64,000 bases of DNA from Microbacterium hatanonis (GCF_008017415.1 NZ_VRSV01000001.1:496001-560000); one strand, 5' to 3'. Positions 17,493-28,400 are shown, counted from the first letter of the stretch. Translations and numbers: made by a program. Notes: generated by a model from the letters alone, not told the origin.

Positions 17493-18773
17493 TTAGTCTC
17501 GTCGGTGTCCGAGGGGTGGCGACCCGGCGTCTGACTCCGCGTCTTCCGCACGTTTCCTCAATGCCAGCAGAATGTTGTCAAGTCTTCTGAGGAGGTCGTC
17601 GTAGGTGATGATGTCGACCACATTCGAGTACTTCCTACGGACGAACTCAAAGTCGAAAGCCTGTCGGTCGGAGAAATTGTCATCCCGCCCCGAGAGTACG
17701 AAGGCCTTGGGATTAGTGATCTGGATCTTGAGCGCATCTGGCAGTTCTCCGGCATGGCTCTCCTCGATGGACTTCTCGCCCTCTGGACCCGCCTTGCTGA
17801 GATAGAAGAGGTACTTCTCCACCTGAACCACGGTGCCGGACAGATCGCGACGTGGCACATGATTGTCGCGATACTGGCTCACGGACATGAGACCGTTGGC
17901 GAAGGGCTTCTTGATCTCTAGAATGTCGACGGCGCCGCTAGCGGAGACCAACACCAGGTCGAGTTCACGAGTGGTTGCGTTCGGCCGCTTCGAGTAATGC
18001 TCCTTCACGCGAACCTTTTGCAGCACTGCGAGGTACTGAGGGAAGACCAGGAGAAAGAGGTCGGCAACGGTGCGCTGCCACTCAGCCTCGGAGTACGCTT
18101 CGGCGTCACGCAGCATCTCGGCCATTCGGTTCCGGACAAAGGTGAACTTTTCCAACTCCAGTTCATTTGCAGCTGGGAGCCGCTCCTTCGCAACGGTCCG
18201 CTCTATCGTGTTTCCGCGCCGCCGCCGTCGTTCCATGTGTTCAGCGAGCCTCACCTCGGCGTCGCTCATCGTCTCCATGTACTCGCGCAGCACTCGAGTC
18301 ACTCGAACATAGGAGTACAGTCTCATCTCGGCGGTCGTCGGGAACTCATCGAGCAAGCGGCGAAACTCCTCCAGCGGAATGGCTCCCTCCCGATCGCCAC
18401 CGACCACGACCTCCTCGTCCGAGAGCTCGCTGACTCGCCGGAAGATCGAGATGTTCTGCTGCGCGACAAACGTCTTTCGGTTCAACCGATGACGCCTGTC
18501 GATCAGCACATCGTGCTTCGTCCCGAGTACATCGGCGCGAATTCGGCGATACTCGCCATCGAGGTACCCAACCACGAACCGACGGACCTCGGGCTCGTCC
18601 CACTCATCGTCGACCTCTTGGGCAGGGAACAGATCCTTCCTTCGCAGTGTGAATGACCACGCGAGGCGATAGCTCCCGTCAGCGGCAAGCTTCTCGTCGA
18701 GCCAGTCGACGGAGCTTCGCTCGGGTGTATAAGCCAACACGACTTGATTCCCGCGGTCTTCGAAGGCAATCAC
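17493..18773 (-). CDS. sduA: Shedu anti-phage nuclease SduA (DUF4263)
   Basis: A 426-residue Shedu-family protein. The C-terminal DUF4263 domain (about 245-400) shows the PD-(D/E)xK-type core: TRELDLVLVSASGAVDILEI followed by KKP, with the downstream SVSQYRDNHVPRRDLSGTVV and QVEKYLFYLSK segments typical of the family. The N-terminal 240 residues hold the variable sensing part. Shedu is a single-gene defence system in which SduA acts as a nuclease against phage DNA. Here it is the last gene of a long same-strand defence array, 94 nt after the UvrD-like helicase, so it may be co-transcribed. The minus-strand relaxase lies 136 nt downstream. Confidence 0.85.
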   Translation of the reverse strand: MIAFEDRGNQVVLAYTPERSSVDWLDEKLAADGSYRLAWSFTLRRKDLFPAQEVDDEWDEPEVRRFVVGYLDGEYRRIRADVLGTKHDVLIDRRHRLNRKTFVAQQNISIFRRVSELSDEEVVVGGDREGAIPLEEFRRLLDEFPTTAEMRLYSYVRVTRVLREYMETMSDAEVRLAEHMERRRRRGNTIERTVAKERLPAANELELEKFTFVRNRMAEMLRDAEAYSEAEWQRTVADLFLLVFPQYLAVLQKVRVKEHYSKRPNATTRELDLVLVSASGAVDILEIKKPFANGLMSVSQYRDNHVPRRDLSGTVVQVEKYLFYLSKAGPEGEKSIEESHAGELPDALKIQITNPKAFVLSGRDDNFSDRQAFDFEFVRRKYSNVVDIITYDDLLRRLDNILLALRKRAEDAESDAGSPPLGHRRD

Positions 18774-18867
18774 TTTGACTTCCCACCCTCGCCTCTATCC
18801 GTGAGGGAAGCTCGCGACCTCGTAGACGGCGCCGCCTCCTGTCTTTCGACGAGCGGCCAGGTCGCAC

Positions 18868-21072
18868 TCACAGCAACTCCGATGGACCGCCGGCCCAGGT
18901 GACGATCAATTCATCGCGCGCCCGCGAAGCGGCCACGTAGAGCAATGAACGCTCCCGCAGCATCGCGTCCTCCAGATCCGCCCCCGACAGGCCGTGCAGG
19001 GCGAGCGGCAGCGGCACCGATCCCTCCGAAACGTCGAAGAGCACAACCCGAGAGAACTCGAGCCCCTTGGCGCTGTGCATGGTCACGAGCAGGGGCGTCC
19101 CCGGCGTGATGGCTTCCTCATACAGCGCCGTTGCGATGCCTCGATCGTCCAGCTGCCGCTGCAGCCGCTTGAGCGCCACCGTAGTCCGTCCGAGAATCGC
19201 GATCGAATCTCCCACGCCGGCCGCCTGCCAGTCCGCGATCGCGTGGGCGACGGCGTCGGTCTGCTCCCATACGTGATTGCCGCCGAAAAGGCGCGGCGCA
19301 GGCCCACGACGAACGGAGCGGTACCCGTGGCTGCTCTGCGTCTCCTCGGCCGCGTCGATGTAGTGCGCGTCCTCGAGCATACGCAGTGCGTACACCAGGT
19401 TCTCCTGAGTGGTCCGATAGTTGAGTGTCAGGCGCCGTGAGCGCCCCACGACCTTGATGCCGTACCGCGAGAGCACGATCCGGTGCCCGTAGATGCGCTG
19501 GTGCACGTCCTCGGCGATGAAGACGTCGTTGGTCGCGGCAGGGGCGAGCGCACGGACGAGCTGCCAATGCAGTGGGCTGAGATCCTGCCCCTCGTCGATG
19601 AGCAGATGGTCGGCCGGCGCCTCGCCCGCGCGAGACTCCAGATACGCAGAGGCCATCGCCGACAGCTCGGCCCAAGTCAGTCGCCGCGCCTTGGCGGCAC
19701 CTGCGCGATATGCCTCGACCGCTGTCCACACGGCGGCGCGCCGAGCGCGGTCCAGAGCGACGCCTCGGCCCGGTCGCCGAGCGGCAAGGTACCCGGAGAG
19801 GGTGCGCACGCGTTGCGGCAGGATGACCTGCACGTACTCCGCCTCGAGGAAGGCAGGGCTCGTGGTGTCGGCAGGAGCGTCGGCGAGAACGGATGCCGCG
19901 GCATCCCACCCCTGGCTGTTCGACACCATCGATGTCCGCTCCGTGATCGCAGCACCGAACACCGCCTCGCCGGCGACCGACCAGAAGTCATTCCCCGCAC
20001 GGTCGCGGACGGTCGCGGCGAGCGCATCGATTCCTGTGACATACACGCCGGGCTCACCCAGCAACGATGTCTGCGGGATCCCGTCGTCGAGCCGTGCGAG
20101 GTCGCGCCGCAGCATGCCGGCGAGCGCCTTCGTGAAGGTGGTCAGCACCACGCGTGCCCCGGAATCAGCTAAGGCAAGTCGCCGCGCGCGGTGCAGAAGA
20201 ACTACGGTCTTGCCGGTGCCGGCGCCGCCGGTGAGTCGGAACGGGCCGTTGAAGTCCCGCTCGACATACTTCACCTGCTCGGGGTGCAGAAAGACGCGCC
20301 ACGCGCCGAAGTCACCCTCCTCGAGAATGCGGCGGAGTTCTTCGTCGTCGCTGACGAGCGTGAACTGCATCCGGCTCGCAGGGCTCATGAGCGCACCGAG
20401 GAGTTCCGCGTCACCGAGCAGATCGTCGGGGCCAATCTCGGCGCCGCCGTGGGCAGTGACGGAGTCCGCGTCTTCGAGACCGAGGTCGGCGCGGATCTTC
20501 GCGATCGTGTCGCCGACCGCCATCCCGAGAATCGCCAGACGCTGCCATTCGTTCTCGAAGTTGTCGGCCATGGCCGCGAGATCGTTTTCAGACGTCGCGG
20601 AATACAGGCGCTGGGCGTCGACCTTCTCGAAACCGAGGCCGCCGACTAAGTCGGCAACGGGGTATCCGTGGTCCCCGAGAAAAGAGATCGGTTTCCCGGG
20701 TCCGCTGTAGTCGACGACGATCTTAGGCGAGAGCGCAGGCGCAGTCGCGTCGATGATCTCGGCGACGTGCGTGACCGGATTGGTGCGCAGCACGCGCGTC
20801 CGCGCGCGCTCGATTGCCTCATCATGTTCATAGGTGCCGGCGTACACGTACGTGCGTTCGCCAGCGTGGTCGAGGCAGAAGAGCAATGCGCGCCAAGAGT
20901 CGTCGACGCGCCCTGTCCGGGCGCGAGGGTCCTTCTGTTGCTCGAGTTTCTTGATGCGCAGCCCGTACGCGGAGTCGTCCTCGCGCAGCTTCATCAGGAA
21001 CGTCAGGACCTTCGCCTGGACGGACTTGTCGAGCTTGTGGTCGTCGGTCTTCGACAGGGTGACTTCAGGCAC
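18868..21072 (-). CDS. UvrD/Rep-like SF1 DNA helicase
   Basis: A 734-residue superfamily-1 helicase. An N-terminal RelE-like segment (residues 1-90, QAKVLTFLMKLREDDSAYGL) precedes Walker A (TGGAGTGKTVVLLHRARRLA) near 282, DEGQD Walker B (HLLIDEGQDLSPLHWQLVRA) near 490, the TMHSAKGLEFSRVVLFD motif near 660 and LLYVAASRARDELIV at the end. The RelE-like front end is seen in other stand-alone bacterial UvrD-like proteins. The start is a GTG at 21072 with GAGGA 10 nt upstream. It lies 26 nt after the EVE-like gene and continues the defence array. In that setting it may process DNA cut by McrBC or Shedu, which is inference. Confidence 0.85.
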   Translation of the reverse strand: MPEVTLSKTDDHKLDKSVQAKVLTFLMKLREDDSAYGLRIKKLEQQKDPRARTGRVDDSWRALLFCLDHAGERTYVYAGTYEHDEAIERARTRVLRTNPVTHVAEIIDATAPALSPKIVVDYSGPGKPISFLGDHGYPVADLVGGLGFEKVDAQRLYSATSENDLAAMADNFENEWQRLAILGMAVGDTIAKIRADLGLEDADSVTAHGGAEIGPDDLLGDAELLGALMSPASRMQFTLVSDDEELRRILEEGDFGAWRVFLHPEQVKYVERDFNGPFRLTGGAGTGKTVVLLHRARRLALADSGARVVLTTFTKALAGMLRRDLARLDDGIPQTSLLGEPGVYVTGIDALAATVRDRAGNDFWSVAGEAVFGAAITERTSMVSNSQGWDAAASVLADAPADTTSPAFLEAEYVQVILPQRVRTLSGYLAARRPGRGVALDRARRAAVWTAVEAYRAGAAKARRLTWAELSAMASAYLESRAGEAPADHLLIDEGQDLSPLHWQLVRALAPAATNDVFIAEDVHQRIYGHRIVLSRYGIKVVGRSRRLTLNYRTTQENLVYALRMLEDAHYIDAAEETQSSHGYRSVRRGPAPRLFGGNHVWEQTDAVAHAIADWQAAGVGDSIAILGRTTVALKRLQRQLDDRGIATALYEEAITPGTPLLVTMHSAKGLEFSRVVLFDVSEGSVPLPLALHGLSGADLEDAMLRERSLLYVAASRARDELIVTWAGGPSELL

Positions 21073-21098
21073 TGATTAGAGATCCTCGGATGCTGGGA

Positions 21099-21872
21099 CT
21101 AGGAGATGTGGTTGTTCCAGAGCTGGACGAGCTGACTGTTGATCTCCGCCGGGATCCGATTGCCCGACTGGAACTGATAACGCCATGCGACCTCGGGCAC
21201 TGCCTGCTCGAGAATGTCGCGGCTGAGGATGTCAACCTCGTCCAGCAGCACGTCGAAGGCGACGTCGACGTAGCGCGACGTTTGACCAGGCTTCGCGAAG
21301 TGCTCGCCTTCGAATGGCTCAGAGGTGACGACCCCATGACCCACGATTCCGTACGGTCCTCCCTGGCGCAGGAGCCAGGCGTCAGTGCCTGACGCGACAT
21401 CGACACGGGAACCGACCGACCAACGGGTCTCGTACGTCGCCCCGGCCATCACCATGTTGATCGCGCCCTCGTAGGTCTCGTCCCATCCGTCCCACAATGA
21501 GCGATTCCACCCGAGAATGATCCCCTCAGCGCCTGTTGAGAGGTCGGCCGGTGTGGGGTTCTCTATCGCTTCACCGCGTGCCACAGCCATCCCCGGATCC
21601 GTGAGAATCCATACGCCGCGCTGAGGCGAAGGACCCTCTTTGGCGGGATAGACGAGGCCACGGTTCACCAGCTTCAACCGTGCGAATCGCACCTTGCTGT
21701 CCCACCGGCGTTCCCCCGTCGGCACTCGCGACGCGAGATCTTCCTCGGTCAGTTCGGGGAACCGCTTCGCAAGCGGCTCGTACGTGTCTGGTCCGTGGGC
21801 ACGGCCATCAGGCTGATCCGCCAGAAGCTTCAGGAGCTCGTCTGCAATCAGATCATCATGCGGAAACGCCAT
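21099..21872 (-). CDS. EVE/PUA-like domain protein, putative modified-DNA reader
   Basis: A 257-residue protein. Residues 1-90 resemble the Mrr-type N-terminal winged helix (DDLIADELLKLLADQPDGRA). Residues 120-257 look like an EVE/PUA-superfamily domain: WLLRQGGPYGIVGHGVVTSE, then PFEGEHF, RYVDVAFDVLLD and the closing RIPAEINSQLVQLW. This pattern also occurs in McrA-type restriction enzymes that read modified DNA. The ATG at 21872 (MAFPHDD) has GGAAGGG upstream and overlaps the mcrC end by 17 bp, so translation is coupled. No nuclease motif is visible, so it probably supplies DNA recognition to McrBC; that is inference. Confidence 0.7.
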   Translation of the reverse strand: MAFPHDDLIADELLKLLADQPDGRAHGPDTYEPLAKRFPELTEEDLASRVPTGERRWDSKVRFARLKLVNRGLVYPAKEGPSPQRGVWILTDPGMAVARGEAIENPTPADLSTGAEGIILGWNRSLWDGWDETYEGAINMVMAGATYETRWSVGSRVDVASGTDAWLLRQGGPYGIVGHGVVTSEPFEGEHFAKPGQTSRYVDVAFDVLLDEVDILSRDILEQAVPEVAWRYQFQSGNRIPAEINSQLVQLWNNHIS

Positions 21873-23082
21873 ACACAGTCCCTTCCAGCGGCTCGGATGC
21901 CGCCTCCACGGCTCGTCTGATCGAATCGAGCATCTCGAGCGGCGACAGCGACAGGTCGAGCGGCCACTCACGAATCGTCACGGGCGAGTTCACGACTCGT
22001 CGGTCGACAGGATGGCCGCCCTGTGCGTACACGAGCACGGCGCGGTCGAGACCTACCGTCGTGCAATACGCGAGCATCTGGTAGAAGTCGGCGTTCGGAT
22101 AGCCCCCGTCGCCCGCTGCCGCCTTGTACTTCGCGTCGTACACCATGACCGGCGCCGTACCGTCGTACTCCAGCAGATCGATCGCCATGGGCACGCGTCC
22201 GACGCCGTCGAAGCGCGGCTCGTCGAACGGCCAGCGTTTCTGTGGCACGGCCCGTCGACCACCCTCAGCGATCGCTTCGCGCAGAGCGGTCGTGACGAAG
22301 TCCTCGAAGACCTTCCACATCGTCACGACAAACGCGGCGATCTCGACGCCACCCTCGCCCGCCTGGGCCGCCGTGTTCCGGATCACCAGCTCGGCCAGGC
22401 GCAGCGCCGGGACGTAACGCGCATTCAAACGAGTCGGCCGCCACGATGGCAACGGCGCTCCTCGCCGCAGCACTGCCACCCCGTCGAGCCTGTTGTCGAG
22501 ATGCGACAGCCTTGCCGCGACCTCCGGCCGCAACCGCGGAACGGCTCGCATGCGGCGCAGTGCCGTTCGCAGGATGCGGTTCTCTGCGATGTCGGTCATG
22601 TACTCGTCGTAGGCGATCTCGGTCGGCGAGATCTGACCTGCGTGCCGACGAAGCTGATCGGCAACCCGGATGCGACCGCGCACGACGATCGATGACTCCT
22701 CGACCGTGCGATATCCCTGCAGCACTCCGCCAAGAAGTGCCCGCTCGCACAATCGGGCGAGCGACTCCGCCAACGCCGGCCACAGCTCGTCGTACGCCTC
22801 CGCGTCGACGGCCTCGGGCCGGAAGCCCGGGTCGGCTGCGTACCCCAGCATGAAGATGAGGTGCGCGAGCTTGACCTTTTGCTTCGGCCAAACCTCGACC
22901 TGAAGGTCACCCACCCGCACAGCACCGACACGACCGCTGGGCTGCATGACCGCCGAATCCGCACTCGCGGACACGACGCTCACCAACTTGCTGGCGTGCA
23001 GCGCGCGCGATTGAGCCTCCGAGAGCTGAGCCACGAACGGCTCGAACGACTCGGAGAGCGTCAGGCGGCGCACCTCGGTCAC
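21856..23082 (-). CDS. mcrC: McrC-family restriction nuclease subunit
   Basis: A 408-residue McrC homologue. The N-terminal beta-rich region includes VEVWPKQKVKLAHLIFMLGY near residue 65, and the linker helix has the typical AENRILRTALRRM near 165. The C-terminal PD-(D/E)xK nuclease is seen as AIDLLEY...VMVYDAKYK (about 296-316). McrC binds the McrB AAA ring and cuts DNA in GTP-dependent systems acting on modified cytosines. The GTG start overlaps the mcrB stop by 4 bp (GTGA), the expected arrangement for the pair. Identification is firm; the recognised modification is unknown. Confidence 0.9.
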   Translation of the reverse strand: MTEVRRLTLSESFEPFVAQLSEAQSRALHASKLVSVVSASADSAVMQPSGRVGAVRVGDLQVEVWPKQKVKLAHLIFMLGYAADPGFRPEAVDAEAYDELWPALAESLARLCERALLGGVLQGYRTVEESSIVVRGRIRVADQLRRHAGQISPTEIAYDEYMTDIAENRILRTALRRMRAVPRLRPEVAARLSHLDNRLDGVAVLRRGAPLPSWRPTRLNARYVPALRLAELVIRNTAAQAGEGGVEIAAFVVTMWKVFEDFVTTALREAIAEGGRRAVPQKRWPFDEPRFDGVGRVPMAIDLLEYDGTAPVMVYDAKYKAAAGDGGYPNADFYQMLAYCTTVGLDRAVLVYAQGGHPVDRRVVNSPVTIREWPLDLSLSPLEMLDSIRRAVEAASEPLEGTVYGVSA

Positions 23083-25400
23083 GAGCCGTCCGGCTCCTCA
23101 TCGCCCATCGCCGGCGCGAGCTCAACCGCCACCTTGGAATCGAGCACGCTGTCGACGGGGCCGACAGGCACACCACCGATCCGCGCGAGCAGCGCGTCCA
23201 ACCCGAACTGCGCCCGAATCTGCTCGGGCGTGCGTACCCCGTAGAAGTGGTCGTCGAGCAGCGGGAGGATGTCGTACTTCCAGATGCGTTCGAGCCCAGA
23301 CTCGTCGCGGGCCGATGACTTCATCAGGTACGAGGGTCCGATCTGCAGGTCGCGCTCGTCGATGCCAGCGTTGAGCGTGTCGAGCAGTCGGGCTCGCCGA
23401 TCGTCGGAACCCTGTCTCTCAAGATACGCCGAGAGCACTTCCGACACGGGCTCGACAGCCGGGTGCAGCTCGACGAACGGGAACCGGCGACGGATCGCGG
23501 CATCCACCATCGAAATGGACCGGTCGAGGGTGTTCATCGTGCCGATGATGAAAAGGTTCTTCGGCAGGCGGAAGTCGGTGTCGCTGCTGTACTGCAGACT
23601 GATCGACTGGTCCCGGTACTCCAGTAGGTAGTAAAGCTCACCGAAGACTTTGGCGAGATTGGCGCGGTTCATCTCGTCGATAACGAGAACGTACGGGCGC
23701 GACTCATTGCCCGGTGTCGTCGCCTCGGCCACCAGTGTCCGAAGCGGGCCAGGGACGACTTGATACGTGACGTTGCCGTTTTCCACCGCCGGGCGGAGGC
23801 CCTCGAAGAAGTCCTCGTAGGCATACGACGGGTGGAACTGCACCGTCCGGAGTTGGTTGGTATCGCTCCCCACAATGTGACGCCCGAGCGCTTCCGCGAC
23901 GAACGTCTTGCCCGTTCCGGGCGGGCCGTAGAACACGAGCTGGCGCCGATCGCTGAGCACGTCGAGCCACTCCTGCAACACATCACGCGGCATGTGAAGG
24001 TCCGCAACGAGATTGTCAGTGACTGGTGGGATGCTGAGAGCCAACGGTCTTTGTGGGGTCGGCTGATCATCTACCGCGTAAGCGTCTTCCGCAGTATCGG
24101 TGATCTCGCGCGCGAGCGCTGCCAGCGCATCGAGCGCGTTCGTCAGGTCGACGACGTCCCCCTGCTTGTCGAGCATGCCGGGCACGGGCTCCGGCAGGTC
24201 CGATTTCGCGATGGAGTCGGGGATCCACTCGACCGCTCGACGCAGTCGCGATCCGGCTTGCTCGGCCCACGAGGTCTCGCCGCTGACAACCCCGAGGTGT
24301 GCGCTCTCGTCGGAAATCGCGAGCACCAGGTCGTCGACCCCCATGCGGAGGACGAAAGCCTGATCCGCCTGGGTCAACTGCAACCGCTGGGCGTAGTCGA
24401 GGTGTGGGTATCCGGTGTCTACTGCATCGCGAATTGACGATTCGGTCGCGTGCTCCAGATCCATCCGCAGGTTTGTCGCAGGCACCGATACGAATCCGTC
24501 GTTACGCCATCGCTGCCCAAGTTGCGCGCCTCCTTGGCCGGTCCGCACAAGCCACGCCCGTCGCCCCTCGCCCACCTTGCGAGCAAAGGGGGGGCCTCCC
24601 CAAGCACTGACGTATGGTTCGGCGTACCAGTCCACGCGGGGCTGTCCGACCTCTTGAATGGCTTGGCGGATCCGCCAGAGGTCGTAGTCGATGTCGGACG
24701 CGCCGGAGCCATCTCCGGTTGGCAGGTGATGAGCGAATGCTGCGCGGATGCGCTGACGGTCGGCGTCCTTGACGACGCTGTCGAAGTACCCTGGCCACAC
24801 GAGAGCGAGCAGGGACGTCCGCATTGCGGGCTCCCACCCGCCCTGCACCCGATCCACGAGATCGCGGAATGCCCACGGGTCGAGCAGAGCCCGATCGCGC
24901 TCCTCGGGAGGCGCTCCCCACCATTCCTCGACAAAGTAGGTGAGCCATACCACCTGCTGCCAGATGCGGATGTTGAAGCCCGCCCCACCATGGAACGTTC
25001 CGCCCGCGGCTAGCCCCTCGTCAACGGTCTCGGGTAGTCGCAGCGGTGGAGTCGCCCACGACAGCACAGTATTCACACGCGTGCGTTTGGTCTCGGGTGT
25101 GATGTTGCTGAGGGGCAGGACCTGGACGCACAGCAACTCCGCCGCGAGGGCGATGACGGCGTTTGATGCGTTCGCCAGCTGGTCGTGCAGCTTCGTCACA
25201 AACTTTCGTGGGCCTGTGTCGGCGTTCTCTCCGGTGATCAACTCACGAAGAGTCCGCGCAGCTTCTCGCGTCCACGTCGGGTCGGTACGCAGTACCGGCG
25301 ACGTCTCACCGCGGAGGGCCGGGCCGAGAATCATCCACGCGGCATCGTCAACCGTGGGATTCGCTCCGCTACCGCGCTCGAAGGTGCGCTCGTCAGGCAT
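23079..25400 (-). CDS. mcrB: McrB-like AAA+ motor protein with N-terminal recognition region
   Basis: A 773-residue AAA+ protein of the McrB clade. Walker A (LVFYGPPGTGKTFVAEALGR) is near residue 490, Walker B (VLVIDEMNRANLAKVFGELY) near 575, and the GTP-specificity/sensor segment GTMNTLDRSISMVDAAIRRR near 620. The N-terminal 450 residues are long and variable; a stretch near 285 (RRAWLVRTGQGGAQLGQRW) suggests a PUA-like DNA reader. The start at 25400 was chosen because AAAGGA lies 6 nt upstream; the ATG two codons earlier abuts that site. It overlaps the end of the methylase gene by 8 bp and mcrC by 4 bp, so it is within one operon. Confidence 0.85.
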   Translation of the reverse strand: MPDERTFERGSGANPTVDDAAWMILGPALRGETSPVLRTDPTWTREAARTLRELITGENADTGPRKFVTKLHDQLANASNAVIALAAELLCVQVLPLSNITPETKRTRVNTVLSWATPPLRLPETVDEGLAAGGTFHGGAGFNIRIWQQVVWLTYFVEEWWGAPPEERDRALLDPWAFRDLVDRVQGGWEPAMRTSLLALVWPGYFDSVVKDADRQRIRAAFAHHLPTGDGSGASDIDYDLWRIRQAIQEVGQPRVDWYAEPYVSAWGGPPFARKVGEGRRAWLVRTGQGGAQLGQRWRNDGFVSVPATNLRMDLEHATESSIRDAVDTGYPHLDYAQRLQLTQADQAFVLRMGVDDLVLAISDESAHLGVVSGETSWAEQAGSRLRRAVEWIPDSIAKSDLPEPVPGMLDKQGDVVDLTNALDALAALAREITDTAEDAYAVDDQPTPQRPLALSIPPVTDNLVADLHMPRDVLQEWLDVLSDRRQLVFYGPPGTGKTFVAEALGRHIVGSDTNQLRTVQFHPSYAYEDFFEGLRPAVENGNVTYQVVPGPLRTLVAEATTPGNESRPYVLVIDEMNRANLAKVFGELYYLLEYRDQSISLQYSSDTDFRLPKNLFIIGTMNTLDRSISMVDAAIRRRFPFVELHPAVEPVSEVLSAYLERQGSDDRRARLLDTLNAGIDERDLQIGPSYLMKSSARDESGLERIWKYDILPLLDDHFYGVRTPEQIRAQFGLDALLARIGGVPVGPVDSVLDSKVAVELAPAMGDEEPDGS

Positions 25401-28400
25401 CGTCATTCCTTTCGGGATGCCGCGCGCCGAAGCCGGGCAAGGGATCAAGCGTCGACACGAACTCCGTGCCGCTCTCGATGCACTCCTGCATCCTGTCGTA
25501 GTTCTCGAGAATCAGCCGCTTCGTGCGGTACTCGCCAAACTCGGCCTCGTCTTTCCGCTTCGCGATCGGGAAGGTGTCCATGATGTAGTCCACGTCTGCT
25601 CGACAGATCCCATAAAGGTGGAACGACGCCGCGTCGATTTCGGCGAGAAGGCGAGCCCGCCGCGGCGGATCCCAGCAGAACGGCGTGCCCACCCCTAGCG
25701 CGTTAGCGAGAGTCTGGGAGGTCGCCATGAGCTCGCGGACACGGGTGCCGATCCATACCGACGCAGACGAGCCAATCCATTGCGAGCGGGCGTTGGCCAC
25801 TACCGGCCCCGGAACCGGCAGCTGCCGAATGTAGAAAAAGTTGAGTGTCGTCCCACCGAGCTTCTGTCGGATGATGAAGTCCGCCGCGAAGCTTGCGAGC
25901 AGACCGTAGAGCACTACCGAGTCGCCTCCAAGCACCAGCGGCGTCTTGTTTCCAACCGCAGACGTGGGCACGCCAGATACCACGAGCGTTCGCTCGTTGG
26001 TAGGGCTGGTTATGTCTCTGAACCCGAGCAGCCAACCTTCATCCGAGTAGCGGCCGAGTCGGTTCCGAACTTCCCTCATCGCGACCCAGTACATAGGCAT
26101 CGCCTCACGTTCCGGATCATGCTTCTGCAGGTCATCGATTGACTGCGGCTGATTCTGGCGTTTCTCAGCCGTGGCACTCCGAACAACATCCGCAACACGA
26201 TGATCGAACGGACCGGACATGATCCCCTGATAGAGCGGGAGCATTCGATCGCCTCCGCGCTCGAAGATGTTGCCCTTCAGCGTCCAGCCGTCGGACTCGA
26301 GGTTCTCGCGGGTGTGGAAGAGGTGCGAGTCGTTCGACATGTGGAACATCGTCATGAACGAGACGCCCCACGGGTTGCCGTTGACGGGGTCGTTCTCGTT
26401 GATGAGCACTGGCACGCGGCGGTAGATCCCAAGCGTGATCTCGGCGTCGCGGCGCGTGCGGAAGATCGGCACCGTGCCCGTGTTCGGGTTGAGGAGCGTG
26501 ATCTCCTCAGGTGTGAGGGTGAAGCGGGATGCCTCGATCTGCAGGGGGTCGTTGAGGAAGAACGCGAACTGCGCCGATGGCGTGACGACGGCGCGCCCGC
26601 TCGTGCTCAGGATGCAGAACTTGAAGCTACGGTGTACGCCGTCGAAGATCGGCTTCGAGTTCTCGAAGTCGTAAAGCGCCGCCAGCGACCTGCTCTCGAC
26701 GAGGTCCTTGAAGTAGTACTGCGTCGTCGCATCCGTCGCGATACCTGTCGGTACGATCACCCCGGATTGGCCACTGGGGGCCGTCATGCTGCGGAAGAGC
26801 TCCGCGAACACTGCGTACGTGTTGACATCGCCTCGCCCGTTCAGCGGGTATCGACCGGACAGGCGGAGGTAGGCGCTCATGCCCTCCGACCGTCGTCGCT
26901 CCGCGATGAAATCGTCATAGAGCCGCTGGTCCGCTTCGCCCCCCTGCCGCAGCTTGTCTATCAGCCGCTTTCGCGCGGCAGCGTTGGGCGCCTTTGCGAT
27001 GTCTTCATCGCGAGCGGCGAAGAACTCCTGCTCCTGCAGCTTCACCCTCTCCCACGGTGGGTTGCCGAGCATGCAGGTGAAGCCTCCCGTCCATCCTTCG
27101 GGTCCGCGCCCCTCACCGGAGGTGGCACCGAAGATCTCGGGGAACTCCAGATGCCAGTGGAAGAACCGGTACTCGGTCGCCAGCTGATCTACGGCAGTCA
27201 CCGTGTCGGCGTACTGGACCATGCTGTCGCCGTCGAGAAGCGCTTGCACCACCCCAGAAGTTGGGGGCAGCGCCGCGCCGTCGTTGAGCGGCCAGACGAA
27301 CGCCGCAGCCCACGCGTCCGCCTGGTGTTTGAGCGCTTGCCGCGCCTCGGAGGCGAGGTATGCGTCCCACGCTTCACCGCGCGCGCGGATGTCGTCGACA
27401 TCGTCGCTCGGCGCGAGCAGCCTCTCACGTTCACGCCGACTGGTAGCGGCCAACGCATCGGGGTCGGCCCACGACAGGAGGCCCTGACCGGTTGCTTCGT
27501 TCTTGTTTCGCTTGCGTACCTCTGCGGCGAACCTCTTGTCGTCCCCCTCAATCTCCTTGAACGCGGTATCCGGCACCCCACCGGCGATGAGCGTGGGCGT
27601 CGCTCCGAACAGGCTGTTGCCGACGCGGATGCGAGCGTCGAGGAATCCGAGCGGCTTCCCCGGCTCGACTGCCTCAAGCCAGAGAGACACCTTCGCGAGT
27701 TCCGCGGCGAGATCGTTCATGTCGACCCCGTACACGCAGCGCGCGACGACGTCATGCAAAGCATGCTGCACGGCTTCGGGCGTGGGTTCGTCTTCGTCGG
27801 ACCGCACCTGGGCGAGGCGCCGTGCGATGCGGCGCGACGCCGCGACCAGGAAGCCCCCGGAACCGCTGGCCGGGTCGCACACCGTTACTGCGAGCAAATT
27901 CGCTTCGCGCTCCTCGGTCGTGCGCCCTCCCGCCACGGCCTCGTCGAGCACCGGGTCGAGGGACGCGTCGAGGAGCGCGGAGACGAGCGACGGCGGCGTG
28001 TAGTACGAGCCGGTGGTCTTGCGCTCGTTTCCTGCGAGGTGTGCGAGTTCCAACTGTCGCGTGTCGAGATCGACGCGCGGCACCAGTTCGAGGAGCGACT
28101 CGTACACACCGCCAAGCTCTTCGGCACCGAGATGCCGGTAGTCGATCGGCTGAGCGCGTTGCCCCTGAATCAGGATCCACGCCAGGTGGCGGATGGCTCG
28201 CAACAGGTTCTTGTTCGTGATCTCGGCGCCGAGCAGCAGGTCTCGGTGCGGCGCTCCGTCGATCTCGGGTGCCCGACGGTCAGGATCGAACAGGCCACCG
28301 AGGGCCGGCACTCCGAGCTGGGGCATCCCCTGATCTCCGAGGGATGCGAGCACCATCCGCTGACTGCGCCAGAGATCGGGATGCGCACCGCCGGAGCGCA

